DNA from: Sweltsa coloradensis | Lineage: Eukaryota > Arthropoda > Insecta > Plecoptera > Chloroperlidae | DNA length: 64,000 nt | Reading direction: 5' to 3' | NCBI GenBank assembly: GCA_024449915.1 | Contig: JAMZAV010001983.1 | Location: 1 to 64,000 of the forward strand | Part shown: positions 1 to 12,800 of the stretch, piece by piece | Layout of the letters: each line of letters starts with the position of its first letter | How positions within the stretch are numbered: the stretch's first letter is position 1 | The notes under the pieces: model-generated | Database searches by the model: none | Told to the model about the DNA's origin: nothing | Seen by the model: the letters and a program-made list of their open reading frames with translations, nothing else | Position numbers and translations under genes: made by a program

Positions 1-426
1 GGACTCCCAAGGGGGGGGTTCTTTTATTTACATGGACATTAAGGTTATAGAAAATAGTCTCTTTTGAAAAAAAAAATTTTAAAAAAAGTTTTTTGGAAGG
101 TTTCCCAAATAAAGGTGAAAAAAGCTTAAACACTTAGCATACAATCAACAAGTAACCATAGTTACTTGACACTTGTTGACGGTATAAGCAGAGTTAGGCG
201 GAGTAGTGCGATACGTAAACAAATAGCGGACATTTAAAATTTTTCTTCTTTGTGTGGAACGAGAAAAGGTGTCATTATACTCTCATAAAACAAATCAGAA
301 ACCGTCCCTGGCCTAGGCCCAGATGTGGAAAATTATTTATAATGCAAAAGTGTAGGTCTAAAGTTCCATTTGGCTATAGGACTAGATAAAATTATTACTT
401 ACATTACATGTTTGACAAGCCTAGCC
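1..426 (-). repeat. Block A, left copy (inverted partner of 59208-59645)
   Basis: Reads as the reverse complement of 59208-59645 over most of its length, with scattered substitutions and small gaps. The outer part (about 1-120) is a diverged piece of the family D core module: it carries the phrase around CATGGACATTAAGGTTAT that recurs inside D copies, but neither D terminus. The inner part (about 130-426) carries a stretch found nowhere else in the window except the partner. No coding potential seen. The window edge cuts the repeat, so its true outer end is unknown. Confidence 0.8.
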
Positions 427-696
427 AACATACACATAACATAGACATAACATCATCAGAACACTAGTTCTGATATGAACTTGCTCAACTGTTTGTTTAC
501 ATAATTGCAACAATCAAATCATTTCATACAACTTGTCTTTCGATTGGCCCGCGTTTATGAAGGCACTGCCATCTAGAATAAATATAGAACTTTTCGAGCT
601 CTTTGCTATACGCAAATCTTTTTAAAGTGTTTGGATTTCGTGATACTCTTTCAACCATAGAATCCTATATAATTGGCTAGACCAGCAGTCGGTGGT

Positions 697-1030
697 CCAC
701 TTCCGGTACAATTAGAAGCCATCTTAAAATGACAGTTTACATGTTAATCAAATGGGAGCGATTGTGGTCAAATAGTTCTCAAGATTGCCGCCAGGTTGAC
801 AGGTAAGCATACTAGCCTTTAACACCAAATGATTACTAAATTCCCTTATGCAATCACTTCGTATTGTTTCTTTTGTTTAATACCATGCTGCACAAGCTAA
901 AACCATATCAAACAATCCAGTAAAATACTTTATTGCATTAAAAAATCATAAATTAAAACACCAAATCGCCATCTTGAAATGGGCGGTTGAGTCTTCAATT
1001 TGCCACGCTCGCGCCTGTGCGGAGGTATAG
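697..1030 (+). repeat. MITE-like element E, copy 1
   Basis: Matches 40250-40617 in the same orientation from the CACTTCCGG-type terminus to the phrase TACGCTCGCGCCTGTGC-like near 1020. Well-conserved internal runs include CCATGCTGCACAAGC and AACCATATCAAACAATCC. The right terminus seen in copy 2 (ACCGGAAGTGA) is missing, so this copy is 3' truncated or was interrupted. It lies in the gap between block A and element F, a gap that is longer here than in the inverted partner, which suggests E inserted after the block was duplicated. Confidence 0.7.
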
Positions 1031-1199
1031 GAGACTGCTAATCTAGCCTAATATAGGGGTTTAATTAATATCAATGCTTTCAACTCACAACCCATGACGT
1101 TTTCCACGATACCATTCAAGAATACCAATTCCTTCGAAAACGAAAACGACTTCGTTTTCAAATTGCGTTTTCAACTCATCTCCACGAACTCAAGAATTG

Positions 1200-1766
1200 G
1201 GGTCCAGTCCTTATACCGTCGTTATACCATGGTTATACCACCTATACCCAGGATGTACATGAATCCGGGTCTAGATATTTTACATCCTATATTGTTACTG
1301 CTAATACCATAGAATTAAAATCAACTTTGATAAAAATATTATATTTTAGCAAATAATTTTGTAATGGAACTTGAAAAAGTAATGAGATCACACACATAAC
1401 AAAAACTTGTAGAAATACAGCCAAAACCTTACACACCCAAAAGGAATCAGATCTAAAAAAAGGGACAAGCTCATCTACCCTTCCACATAAACGTACAGTG
1501 TCCATAACAGCATCCTCGAAAAGCTTGGCAAAATAGAATTTGCATGTTATTACGTTTAAATTAGTTAGAAAAAAAGAACTTGGATAAACTATTACGTTAA
1601 ATTAATAATCGCAAATTCTATTTTGCCAAGCTTTTCGAGGATGCTGTTATGGGACACTGTACGTTTATGTGGAAGGGTAGATGAGCTTGGCCCTTTTTTA
1701 GATCTCATTCCTTTTGAGTGTGTAAGGTTTGGCTGTATTTCTACAAGTTTTCGTTATGTGTGTTAT
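1200..1766 (-). repeat. Inverted-repeat element F, copy 1
   Basis: Contains two arms that are reverse complements of each other (about 1389-1543 and 1611-1762) around a spacer of about 65 bp. Each arm carries CTTTTCGAGGATG and a GGAAGGGTAGATGAGC-type run. The 1200-1388 segment with the stepped TTATACC motifs, and the whole arm-spacer-arm unit, are matched in reverse orientation at 58251-58852. Both arms lack a 19 bp stretch that both arms of the other copy have. Short open frames across the arms are by-products of the palindrome. Confidence 0.85.
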
Positions 1767-2092
1767 TTATTGTCTGCAAAAATAAGTAACATATTTTTAG
1801 TTCATGATTCTTATCTTTTATCCATAAATATTGTTGTAATAATAATGCGTGCAGTATATTATGAATGAACAGAATCTGCTGTTCAGTCGAAAAAAAAAAT
1901 ACATAAATTGCAATTTGTATGTCAAATTGCTGATATTGACAGAATCGGTTTGGCAATTTGTTTTTAATGTATTTTGCGTTGAATGGAGAGAATGACTTTT
2001 TTCTTTATGTTGCAAATTTCTGCAAAACGTACAAACAAAAACGGTTGTTTCTCGATTTGTTTAGTCGGGAAACACTCCCGTAGGTGTAATTG

Positions 2093-2230
2093 TTATTATT
2101 TACTACAATTTAGAAATTAAAAAAGTCCGCCCCAACCGGGAATCGAACCACGGATCTCCCCTGGAAGATCCGTGGTTCGATTCCCAGATGGGGCGGACTT
2201 TTTTAATTTCTGAATTGTAGTAAATAATAA
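2093..2230. repeat. Palindrome built from two tRNA 3' halves
   Basis: Two arms of roughly 65 bp, nearly perfect reverse complements, meet at a loop of only a few bases near 2160. The inner part of each arm is a tRNA 3' half: a B box (GGTTCGATTCC) and the acceptor-side strand GGGGCGGA; the outer part is AT-rich with an A or T run. No 5' tRNA half or A box is present, so this is not a tRNA gene. It looks like two truncated SINE-like units joined head to head. Immediately to its left (2066-2085) is a 20-mer that recurs inverted at 26180-26199. Confidence 0.8.
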
Positions 2231-2861
2231 AAACGATTGTATTCAGAGTATACTTTAATTGGGTTTTTAGTTGCAAGAATATTATCGTAGAAACGTTAAA
2301 CTCGTGGGAGTGATTTCCTTTGTCTGAAGCGATAAAACAAGAATATTATATCAACACTCTACTCGTCTATGTATTTTTCTGTTCAAGACAAGCGCGCAAT
2401 TGAGTTTGTTGTCCCGTTTCCATTTTTCATAAAACAATCTTCTGAAGTGTGAAGTGGGAAAAAAGGAAATAATAAGCAAATGCTAGTTGTGCATACTTTT
2501 GTATGCATGTATGTTCTCGAGGCGGGAGTCAAATTACATCTCATGTTTAACGAAACTTGAAGCTTGACAATTTCTCGTTTCAGAACATTTGGTATTTTCA
2601 CGAATTCACAAAAATATTAATACACAGGTTTTATTACCTAGCGAATGAAATTGCTAGAAACTTCTTTCTTCGTCCTGAATGAAGGAAATTGCTTCCAAAC
2701 ATATTTCACAATAAATTTGTTGTTTTTTCAATCTTTATTGGTTGCATGTATTTACTTATTCAAACTCTATTCTGTTGAGTTATATAATCTTATTTGCAAA
2801 GGAGAATATTAGAATATTATGTAAGATTCTAAGAACTCTTATGAATTGTACTGTTTACTTA

Positions 2862-5723
2862 TAGTGGGGTCTATAAGCTCCAATATATATAACAATCGTG
2901 CAAATCGTGAAGAAAGCATGAAAATTGGTGAATTTACTAATATGACCACAAGGAATCCAAAAATCGATGGCCCCAAGTTGAGTTCCTGTAACTTTCTTAT
3001 TAATTGAATTAATAAAATTAATTGATTAATTAACCAACAAAAATGTTTTAAAGGAGACAACACAGTCGACATTGGTATCAAATGAAAGCTTATTTTACGT
3101 AGAATGAATAAATGAAAAAATATTTAAAAATTAATTAATTAATCATCTAATTAATTGAATTTTAGTAATATTTTACCACTTTCGATTTATGTCTAATTAT
3201 GTACACTTAAAATTCTACCGATTATCATACAATTTCACCCCTTTACTAACATAATGCCAATAAATCCAAATTTTGATGGCCCCAAACAAAATTCCTACAA
3301 CTCCCAGATTAATGGATTAATGAAATTAATAATTAGATTAATATCAGTTAAATGTTTGACATTCACAAACCACAGTCAACTGATGTATCAAATAATAACA
3401 AAACAAGCATGATAAAAGAGAAAAGTGATGGCCCCAAGTTCGGGTTCTTATCACTTTCCAATTAATTCAATTAATTCAATTAACGGCAATTAATACAAAA
3501 ATTACAAAATTAATGTACAAAATAAACACAGCATAGTCGACTTGGGTATCAAATGAAAGCTTATTTCACGAGTAAATAATATGTGAAAAAATATTTTTCA
3601 TTAATCAATTAATCATCCAATTAATTACATTTTAGTTAAATTATACCACTTTTGACTTTTGTATAGTTATGTATTCCAAAAACTTTACCGATTGTCATGA
3701 AATTTCACCACTTTAATAACATAATGCCAATTAATCCAAATTTTGATGGCCCCAAACGAAATTCCTGCAACTCCCAGATTAATGGATTAATGAACTTGAG
3801 AATGAGCTAAATTCCCTTAAAATTGTCTTAACATTCAATTATGCGCTACGATTGACAATTGTTGTATTAAAAAACAATATGATCACATTAAACTTAATAA
3901 TGATGGGTCCAAACTGAATTCCACTTAATTATCATTAATTAAAATGTGAAAAAATATATTTAATTAATTAATTAATCATCTAATTAATTACAATCTAGTA
4001 AAATTTTACCACTTTGGTTATGTATAGGTATCAAAAACTCTACCGATTGTCATAAAATCTTACCACTTTACTAACACGATGTCAATAAAATAAAATAAAA
4101 TATTTATAGTACCAAACGAAATTCTTGTAACTTTAATTTTATTTAATTAATGGAATTAAGAATTAGCTAGTTCACGTGCCACAGTCAACTGGTGTGTTAA
4201 ATAATAGCCAATTGTATGGTAATTAAGAACATTGACAGAATTTTATTAAGGCATATGTTTATTAATATGCTATCCGTTAATTACACTTTAATTTAAAAAT
4301 ATTACTTGTTACATATGAATGATCAAGTCAACTTTTAACTTCCACACTATTTGGTCGGTTTACTCAATGAAACACACTAACGAAATACCTAAGAAATTAA
4401 CTTTAAACATGGACATTCGTTACGGTATTTAATTGGATTGAATTAAATATAATTGAATATGATTGAAATCGATTGAATTATAATATTGTATTGAATTGAA
4501 TTACATTGAATTGGACTATTAAAAAAAGTGTATAAGGACAAATACATTTTAATTATTCATAAAAAAAGCTTTCATTTGGTACCCAAGTCGACTATGTTGT
4601 GATCATTTACAACATTTGAATGAAATAAATATAATTAATTCATTAAATTCAATTAATGATAATTAAGTGGAATTCAGTTTGGACCCATCATTATTAAGTT
4701 TAATTGTGATCATATTGTTTTTAATATAACAATTGTCAATCGTAGTGCATAATTGAATTTTAAGACAATTTTAAGGGAATTTAGCTCATTCTCAAGTTCA
4801 TTAATCCATTAATTCTGGGAGTTGCAGGAATTTCGTTTGAGGCCATCAAAATTTGGATTTATTGGCATTATGTTATTAAGTGGTGAAATTTCATGACAAT
4901 CGGTAAAGTTTTTGGAATACATAAAACTATACAAAAGTCAAAAGTGGTATAATTTAACTAAAATGTAATTAATTGGATGATTAATTGATTAATGAAAAAT
5001 ATTTTTTCACATATTATTTACTCGTGAAATAAGCTTTCATTTGATACCCAAGTCGACTATGCTGTGTTTATTTTGTACATTAATTTTGTAATTTTTGTGA
5101 TTAATTGCCGTTAATTGAATTAATTGAATTAATTGGAAAGTGATAAGAACCCGAACTTGGGGCCATCACTTTTCTCTTTTATTATGCTTGTTTTGTTATT
5201 ATTTGATACATCAGTTGACTGTGGTTTGTGAATGTCAAACATTTAACTGATATTAATCTAATTATTAATTTCATTAATCCATTAATCTGGGAGTTGTAGG
5301 AATTTTGTTTGGGGCCATCAAAATTTGGATTTATTGGCATTATGTTAGTAAAGGGGTGAAATTGTATGATAATCGGTAGAATTTTAAGTGTACATAATTA
5401 GACATAAATCGAAAGTGGTAAAATATTACTAAAATTCAATTAATTAGATGATTAATTAATTAATTTTTAAATATTTTTTCATTTATTCATTCTACGTAAA
5501 ATAAGCTTTCATTTGATACCAATGTCGACTGTGTTGTCTCCTTTAAAAAAATTTTTGTTGGTTAATTAATCAATTAATTTTATTAATTCAATTAATAAGA
5601 AAGTTACAGGAACTCAACTTGGGGCCATCGATTTTTGGATTCCTTGTGGTCATATTAGTAAATTCACCAATTTTCATGCTTTCTTCACGATTTGCACGAT
5701 TGTTAGGCTTATAGACTCCACTA
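2862..5723. mobile_element. Fold-back element K, 2.86 kb
   Basis: Outer arms (about 2862-3950 and 4640-5723) are reverse complements with moderate divergence; the termini are TAGTGGGGTCTATAAGC at the left and its near-exact inverse at the right. TTA flanks both ends (2859-2861, 5724-5726), a likely 3 bp target duplication, although a TA duplication with slightly shorter termini fits equally well. Each arm contains direct repeats of its own: the phrase GATGGCCCCAA and the phrase AAATGAAAGCTTATTT recur several times per arm. Extremely rich in TTAATTAA. No open frame of note, so non-autonomous. Confidence 0.8.
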
Positions 5724-5726
5724 TTA

Positions 5727-7764
5727 GTTTACAAGTGTCAATCTACCAAATAAGCAATTTTAAAGAACATCAAAGCATGAATGTGCTTCTGCTTCATCAT
5801 TTGGGTAAAATGTCGTACGAATCATATAAAACCAATCATTTGTATTTTGTAAATGAAATCGAAACGCGTGCATAATGATTATAAACCTACAATTTGGCCA
5901 ATTTCCATTTATATAAGATTATGATATAGGTATGAACGCATATCTGTGCAGTACAAAATGTTATATTCGTTTGTGTTATGTAATAATATAAACCAGAAAT
6001 ACCAAAATTGGTTTATACAGGATGTATATGATAGTGCTTGTCAGGATACTTAATATTCTTTACAAAGTTGACAAACTTATTTTCGTTTAAATGGGCTGTT
6101 ACCCAAAAAATGATTTTTTGCCACAATCCATCACAATCTACTTTTAAATGACAGTTTAAAAAATTATATCTTGTAACTGTGATTTTACACGAATTTTTCA
6201 ACTTATTTCATCCAGAAATTTGCGAAATTTGGAGTTTTGCTAAACATTTAAAATCGGCTTTAACCTGCTTTCTTTGTTCCACATAGATACTAGAGCATCA
6301 TACCAATCTTAAATGGCCTTTTATAACATCGTGTCTTGAAACTGTGCACAAACAACTCTCAAACAAGCAAAAATTGCATTCCAAAATCACATCCCTTCTT
6401 GGTAAACAACATATTTTGACCGAACCACTTGCTTAAATTCTAAATTCATGACTAGTTGGCCTGAATGAATTATATTTTTTGAAATTAGCGGGCGAATACC
6501 CCTTTAAAATTAAATTAAAATATACATGGTTCTTGATTGCCCCTCCTTGTGTATCCATGTGTCACGACTCGCGATTGACCTACGATTGACATGCGTTTTT
6601 TGTTGTCATTTTCTTTCATAAAGTTTTTGATGATTGTGTTAGTTAAAAAGAGGGGATATCCCCCATCCAAATTGAAGATATCTCTAAAACCCGGCACCTC
6701 CACCAACAATAGTAAGGTAATGGAACAGCGGTAAGCTTCGCTCCCTATTTTGGATACCCCCATGCCCAATTCCCATGCTTATCCCATAAAACATTATTAT
6801 ACTTGCGACAAAGGGTCAAAGTTCTTCAACTAGAAACCCATTAAAATTCATTGAAATAATATGCTACACACAATACACATACAAGAGACGTTTCTTCAGA
6901 CACGACATTTCCCGTTTGATACGTGCACGAAGATGCCATTCATGCATTTTCATGTTGTGTAGAGTTGAATATGAATAATTGTTTGTACACTGTCGATGCA
7001 ATTAAAAGTGAGGAATTGAATTCGTGACCCTAATATGTAAACCTTTTTGATTAATTGCCTTCATTGTGTGAATTTTATGCCTTTTTTCAAACCTGTGACC
7101 TGTATATCGATTGTGTAATGCTAGCCTCTCTCTCAGGTGGCTAACTAAGGGGCATTTCATATAACTCAGTCTAAGTATTTGCCACTTGACTGAGGAAAAC
7201 TTTGGAAAATATCTTCTTAATTAATGATTTGTCTGCATCGGTTATCGAACGGGTGACCCGTCATAGACGAACGAGAAAGTTGATTTACTTTATTTTCCAA
7301 CATAATTGGTAAGAGGGATGTACGCTTGATAATTGGCATGCTTGATACTATACTAGCTATAGAGCCAGGTTGTGCAACCTGGAAAATATGTCCAACAATG
7401 TCAACTTATCGCGATAAAAGTTAGCAACAAATCAAAACTTTTTTAAGTAGTACGTGATCATTGATCACTAATCACGCATGTAGGCGCCACAAGTGTTCAT
7501 TTATTTCGTGCTTTAGGGCTGTAGAAATGAAATTGCAGGACAATGTCCGACAATTTATCTCTCAGTCGTCAGGCTTTAGATGATAGAAAGAAACGTAAGG
7601 ACTACTTCCGTCAGTTATGGCTATACTAATGGGATACTGTGAACTGATTTACAAATGAGTGATAAAATAATATACGATATAACACCCAATAGATATTTCT
7701 ATATTTGGACGCAGATTCGTTGCATTTCTGTACCATCCATTCAGATCTTTGCACAAACAAATCG
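5727..7764. other. Unassigned AT-rich interval
   Basis: No gene, tRNA or fold-back seen. The only recurring sequence noticed is the 17 bp motif at 6689-6705, annotated separately. Short open frames at 6013-6201 and 6515-6769 (minus strand) match no family I know. Confidence 0.5.
6689..6705 (-). repeat. 17 bp CCA-ended motif, copy 1
   Basis: ACCCGGCACCTCCACCA, read here on the plus strand. It is one of five near-identical sites in the window (others at 14901, 16730, 47251, 47375). On the other strand it starts TGGTGGAGG, the form of a retroelement primer-binding site complementary to a tRNA 3' end; no LTR was found next to it. The bases after CCA resemble those after the 47251 copy (an AAGGTAA run). 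Confidence 0.5.
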
Positions 7765-7830
7765 CTAAGGCGCCCACCTAGAATGTGAAAGACTCGGGCT
7801 CAAACCCCTGTCAGAATAGATTTTTTAATA
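7765..7830 (+). repeat. SINE-like tRNA-derived head
   Basis: Contains GGCGCCCACCTAG, then a degenerate B box (GGGCTCAAACCCC), followed by a T-run. The opening resembles the plus-strand head at 45527. Too degenerate to be a tRNA gene; read as an old SINE fragment. Confidence 0.4.
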
Positions 7831-8986
7831 ACTGGATTGTATGAAATATTATCTTACAATGTATTTCACTGAAAAGAAGTGGAGAAATAAGGAAGCCTTT
7901 AACTCAAATGAAATAAATTGTACATTCAATGAGAATTGTGGTATTTAAGATTGAATGTTGTTCACAGACACAAAACATAGCGGTGTACAATACAGTAGAC
8001 GGCAAGTGTTAATTTATTAGTCCACCTCAATATTTCACGTTTAAGTTATAACAAAATGTTATTTCTTCAAGTAAATACAAGAAAACGCTGATTTTTCTAA
8101 CAGTTTTGCAATCGTTAGCAAAACATCTTAAAGGTACTCGTGTAACAATTCCAAACCTCCCTCAACATCAAATGTTTCAGCCTCTCAAGACAACACGTGT
8201 ATTGACGTATTTCGTGTGGCTTGTGGCGTTGTTTAGATTAATGACACGACGTTGTTGGTTGCAAACCCCGACTTTTGATTGATGATTACTAGACCCCCGA
8301 CGACACGGCGCAAACACGAACCTGGTTCAAACAGAGCCATTCGAGACTCTAGGCCACACTTTGACATCTAATACTCGCGACACTAAGGAAATATTGTCAC
8401 AGGTCCAGACCTACTTCTACACATGTTAGGTGCATTCAACATCTTAACACTGCCACGAAAAACTTACATTGTTATTAGAGCGCGACAGATGCCACCATGT
8501 TATTTTTGTATTGCAGGCACAAAACACAGTCCCCTTAATACCGAAGTAGAAATAAGGTTATATTGGCAGAAACGAGCCCAGCTTCAAACACACTTAAAAA
8601 GATTGCCAATATAATAATTACCATAGAAACAAATATAGTTTTAAAAAATATTATAAAGTTTTTGAAAAATATATACAAAGGAAAAATCTATTTATGTAAT
8701 AGCAAAAGCTGTAAATGTAATGTGAAAAACGTGTATTTTTGTTACGGAGCTGGTCAATAAATTTAAGTTTTTATTGTTGTTTTATATTGGTGTACCCACA
8801 CAACGAAGTAAGGCACGTCGTCTCTTTGCGGGCTATTAAACACCTGTACAACAATATTAGAGTTCTCCCTAAGTAGTTTTAAATCCCCCCAAAATACAAA
8901 AATTTGTAAAATACGGCAGCCAAGCTCTCCTTCCAAAGTCTTCGGCTGTGAATGCTGTTAGATATAGAAGTTGAGCCAAGCATCCT
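7831..8986. other. Unassigned interval
   Basis: No repeat or gene identified. Two short overlapping plus-strand open frames (8423-8614, 8563-8760) have no recognisable domain. Confidence 0.4.
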
Positions 8987-9526
8987 GATAACTCATTAGG
9001 TGCCTTTATATAGTGAATGCTGGAAATCAAGGTAAAAATAATATAAACTATAAGGGATGGGGGTTGAAAAATGTGGTTAAGGAAATAAGAATAGGCTGAT
9101 TGGGTTAAAAAACATAAGAACATAATTTTAATAACTAATTTGAATAAAACATCAATTTTAGATTAGAGTTATGAATTATTCCAATTTTAGGGGATGTTGG
9201 GGGTGGAATATCGCTTGCCTCTCGGCGGATTAATTGTCATATATTTTGTACCATCATGTTAAATTTCACGATGATAACTCATTAGGTGCCTTCGTGGTGA
9301 ATGCTGGAAATCAAGGTAAAAATAATATAAGCTATTAGGGATGGGGGTTGACAAAATGTGGTTTATATAATGAGAATAGGCCGATTGGGTTAAAACACAT
9401 TAGAACATAATTTTAATAACTAATTTGATTAAAAATTCAATTTTGGGTTAGAGCTATGAATTATTTTAATTTTAGGGGATGATTTAGGGGGTGTTGGGGG
9501 TGGAATATTGCTTGCCTCTCGGCGGA
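8987..9526 (+). repeat. Local tandem duplication, about 286 bp period
   Basis: 8987-9229 and 9273-9526 are two copies of one sequence, each starting GATAACTCATTAGG, passing through GGGATGGGGGTTGA and ending CTTGCCTCTCGGCGGA. They differ by substitutions and small indels; the second has an extra G-rich insertion (GGGGGTGTTGGGGG). The 43 bp between them is not duplicated. No coding potential. Confidence 0.85.
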
Positions 9527-9880
9527 AGTATGTGAGTCTGAGGTACATCTAAGTGTGGTCCAAGTTTCATAGTTCTAAGATGCACCGTTTTCTCTGTAGG
9601 CTCTTATTCCTCTCTGTCAGAATCCCACCCCCAACCAACCAACCGGAAGATTTTCTTCGATTTTTACTCACTTTTTTAACACAGAACGGGTTATCGGATC
9701 GGGCTGATTTTTTTTTGGTATGTCATGGACCACATATCAGGTCATATACCGAGTTTCAAGATTGAAAATCTTTCGGGATGGCGTGTGCAGGTAGCTGAAA
9801 ACCCCACAAATCGGGTAGGAGTAAACAGGGTCGAGTTAGTCATCGCCTTCTAGCAGTCGCGTGCGCTTGGCTGCGGGCGA
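9527..9880 (+). other. Repeat-like sequence after the tandem duplication
   Basis: Phrases such as TTTCATAGTTCTAAGATGC and a run of bases like ACGGGTTATCGGATCGGGC resemble in style the AATTTTCATCAAGATCGC-type core of family D but do not align over any length. It ends in a GC-richer stretch (around 9855-9890). Possibly the remains of another non-autonomous element. Confidence 0.3.
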
Positions 9881-12800
9881 ACGACCGTCGCCCTAGATAT
9901 AACATTCTAATTGTTTCCAGGAAAAGACAAACAACGTTTATCCTAATTGTTGGAATGTTCACTTCCACCCCTGTGTCGGCAGTGTTTGCTTGTCAACACC
10001 CACTGATAAACATCAACACCCTGTAGATACGAGCGTAGTATGCTAACACTCTTGTGTGGATGAATTAAGCCAACCAAGTGTATGTAAATAAAACATAGGA
10101 TTTCACGTATCACTTAATTATCTAGTAATTACGCTTTCCCTTTGGTGTTTGAGCGTGTGTATGTAAAGTAGGCACTAGAACTAGATGAACGCTATCAATT
10201 TCAAAATGTATGCACCGAATACAGTGACAACATGAACAAAACCATTAAATCATGATTGCAACACTCAACAGGAATATGTAACTCGACGCGTATCAACACT
10301 TCTACTTCGGTGTGGTTTTGTTAATATTGCCAACGAAACAAGGTAAAATTTACCGTCACAATTTTCTGGTTCATTACTGCCTTGCTTACACATGAACGAG
10401 CTCATAGTGTGTCGGTAGCTTTTGCCTCGGTTAACTTCTACTATAATCGAATTATTTACTTGCAAGTACACATGTGCGCTGTGTCACACTAACATGTTAA
10501 CAGGGTAGATAGGAAAGTGCACGTGCAGTTCTTATCACTGCGCTGGTCTCGTAGTCGTTGTTACTTTATCGGTTAGCTATGTTCAATTAGTTTAACGATC
10601 TATGTTACTTGCAACCTAAATTACAATAAACATTACCGTAGCATCATTATTATGTTTTTATTTGCATGCAATTGATTTTCTATTGCACGACATCTAACGG
10701 TACAAGTTGGCAACTCCTGCTACATCGGTCGTACATATTACAATACATTTATTCATTTTACGTTCATCTCTTTAATTTAGTCCATTATATTTAATTCATC
10801 ATTTAGAACTTTTAGATTATGTCATTTTCTCAAATAATAATCTTAAGTAAGAAACCGTTGTGCTGCCACAATTTGATTACTTTTCTTCGTAAAATTGTTT
10901 GTTTTCTCTCAGAAAGGCACTGCATGCATTTTGAAGACAGACTCGCCATATTAAGACTGTCACTATTGGCTGTACCTAGGCTGTAGGCTACATGGCACTG
11001 CTGTACAGTAGAGTGTCGTATAACTATGTTTTTTGGCGAATTAATTGACAAGGTTTAGCCACATCCCATGTTTGCTCGGCCACAGGTGTTTGAAATTTTG
11101 AAATTTTGTCACGAAAATGGAAATAAGAAACTCTACTGTACCAACTTTCTCAAATTAGTTTTAAAGCCGTTAAAAAAATTATTTTCCTAATTTTTTTATT
11201 TTGTCAAAAAGTACAAAATTGACTTCGTGAATTCGTGAGTTTTTAATTTTTTTAAACTGTACTACTGTAGCGCTGTCCATGTATGCTTTATTTAATATTT
11301 TTCAAAAATGTATGTACTTCGGATTCTTCTTTTACGAGCGAATAGCTATTTGCTAACTGCCAAATGTGCCAAAATGTATTGCTTAAAATTAATAATGTTA
11401 ATATGAAGATTGTAAAGATTGAACAAGTTTATAACACAATTTTTTGGAATATACATAACTGTTTGTAATTTGTGTGTAAAGAGCTGTACAAGTTCAATAT
11501 TTTCTTGGGCACGTGTTTCTGTTGTATTTGCTAATGATCCCGGGGCTAACTAATGGGTTATTGCGTAACGCTGTTGTTGGGTTGACGCTTGACATTTATT
11601 AGTCAGTCATTAGTCTTTAGAAGGCTGTCAACATAGCCGGCGAACTTCGAGCATCTAGTCAATAGCTCACGAGGCAGTAGAACTCTCGTCTTCGGGGCGT
11701 AAATGTCTAAAACATATTGGTGTGATTTTATTTTCAACTTCTATTTCAAATTACACGAGTTGGTAAAGGTGAAAAAAGCATGTGCGTAAGTTTAAGTTGA
11801 ATTTTATGAAGACAAATGAAGGAGAACGATGGATTGATTTATTCCAAAAATCTTTAGCTTTCCTAGATGTTTGCGATATCGCAAGTACGCGTACTGAACG
11901 ACAAACAGTTTGTCAATTTCCCGTGACAAAAACATGGCAAGGTTTCGTACAAATTGATATATTACAGCTTAAACCAGAGAAAGAACTATTTGTAGTTGAC
12001 TTGCGTTTTGATATATTTCTCGGCGAGTCTTTTTAATATATTCTTTCAATATTTGGTAACGATTCGATTTAAAAATATTTGTTTATTGATTTTTCCCATT
12101 GAAGTGAAATTTCTCGATGTATTTGATACGACGAAAAAACTTTAACAGACATTTTCACATCAGCCGAAAACATTTCTCCCATTCTAACGCGCCTATAAAA
12201 TATATTTCCTTAGAAAGTTACTTCTCAAAAGAATCTCCGCCATTGAAATGAATTCAAAAAATTGACAAACACTTCTACATCATAAAAAAGTATTGGATAG
12301 TATTCATAACTTGAGTTTCATAGAAGCGTGGAAACGCTGGGAATGAGAACGATCGTAAAACCTTTTACGTAACCAATTCCAGACGAGTCATTCAATTTAT
12401 TTTTTATGGTTAGATTTCTTTACATTAATACGGGGATTTACTGTTATTTCAGATGACTTTGGACTCCGAATACTTTCTTTCTGTGAGTCAGTGGGTGTCC
12501 TGATGATGGAGGACTTGCATGGGGATTATATATGGTTTTGTTGCGATAGGACTTGAAAAGTTCCTCTGAGGATAGAGTTTTATGTTTCCTATAAGCAATG
12601 CTACAGTCGGTATCACTAGTGATTGGAAAGAACAGCATACAAAACAAAACCTGAATCAACTAGCTTGAAAGTTGTGGGTTTTTCACAAAGATTTTTAGTG
12701 AAGATTATGCGATACAGTGCTGTACCTGAAATCATACGTGTAATATAGCTACAACTCAATTAATACGAGAATTATTAAAATGGTAGCTAAAAATGTGTAT

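Noticed and set aside
1623..1868. 81-codon plus-strand frame, with a similar frame on minus at 1287-1505
   Set aside because: Both lie in the arms of element F, and the plus frame starts at TTG rather than ATG.
2862..5723. CRISPR array or satellite, from the regularly repeated words
   Set aside because: Spacing is irregular, the repeats are diverged and occur in mirror order; a fold-back element explains them, and the DNA is eukaryotic.
11782..12036. Protein-like frame ending LFVVDLRFDIFLGESF
   Set aside because: Its apparent start is GTG; from the first ATG it is 76 codons, within chance for AT-rich DNA, and no homology is recognised. Mentioned in the interval entry only.
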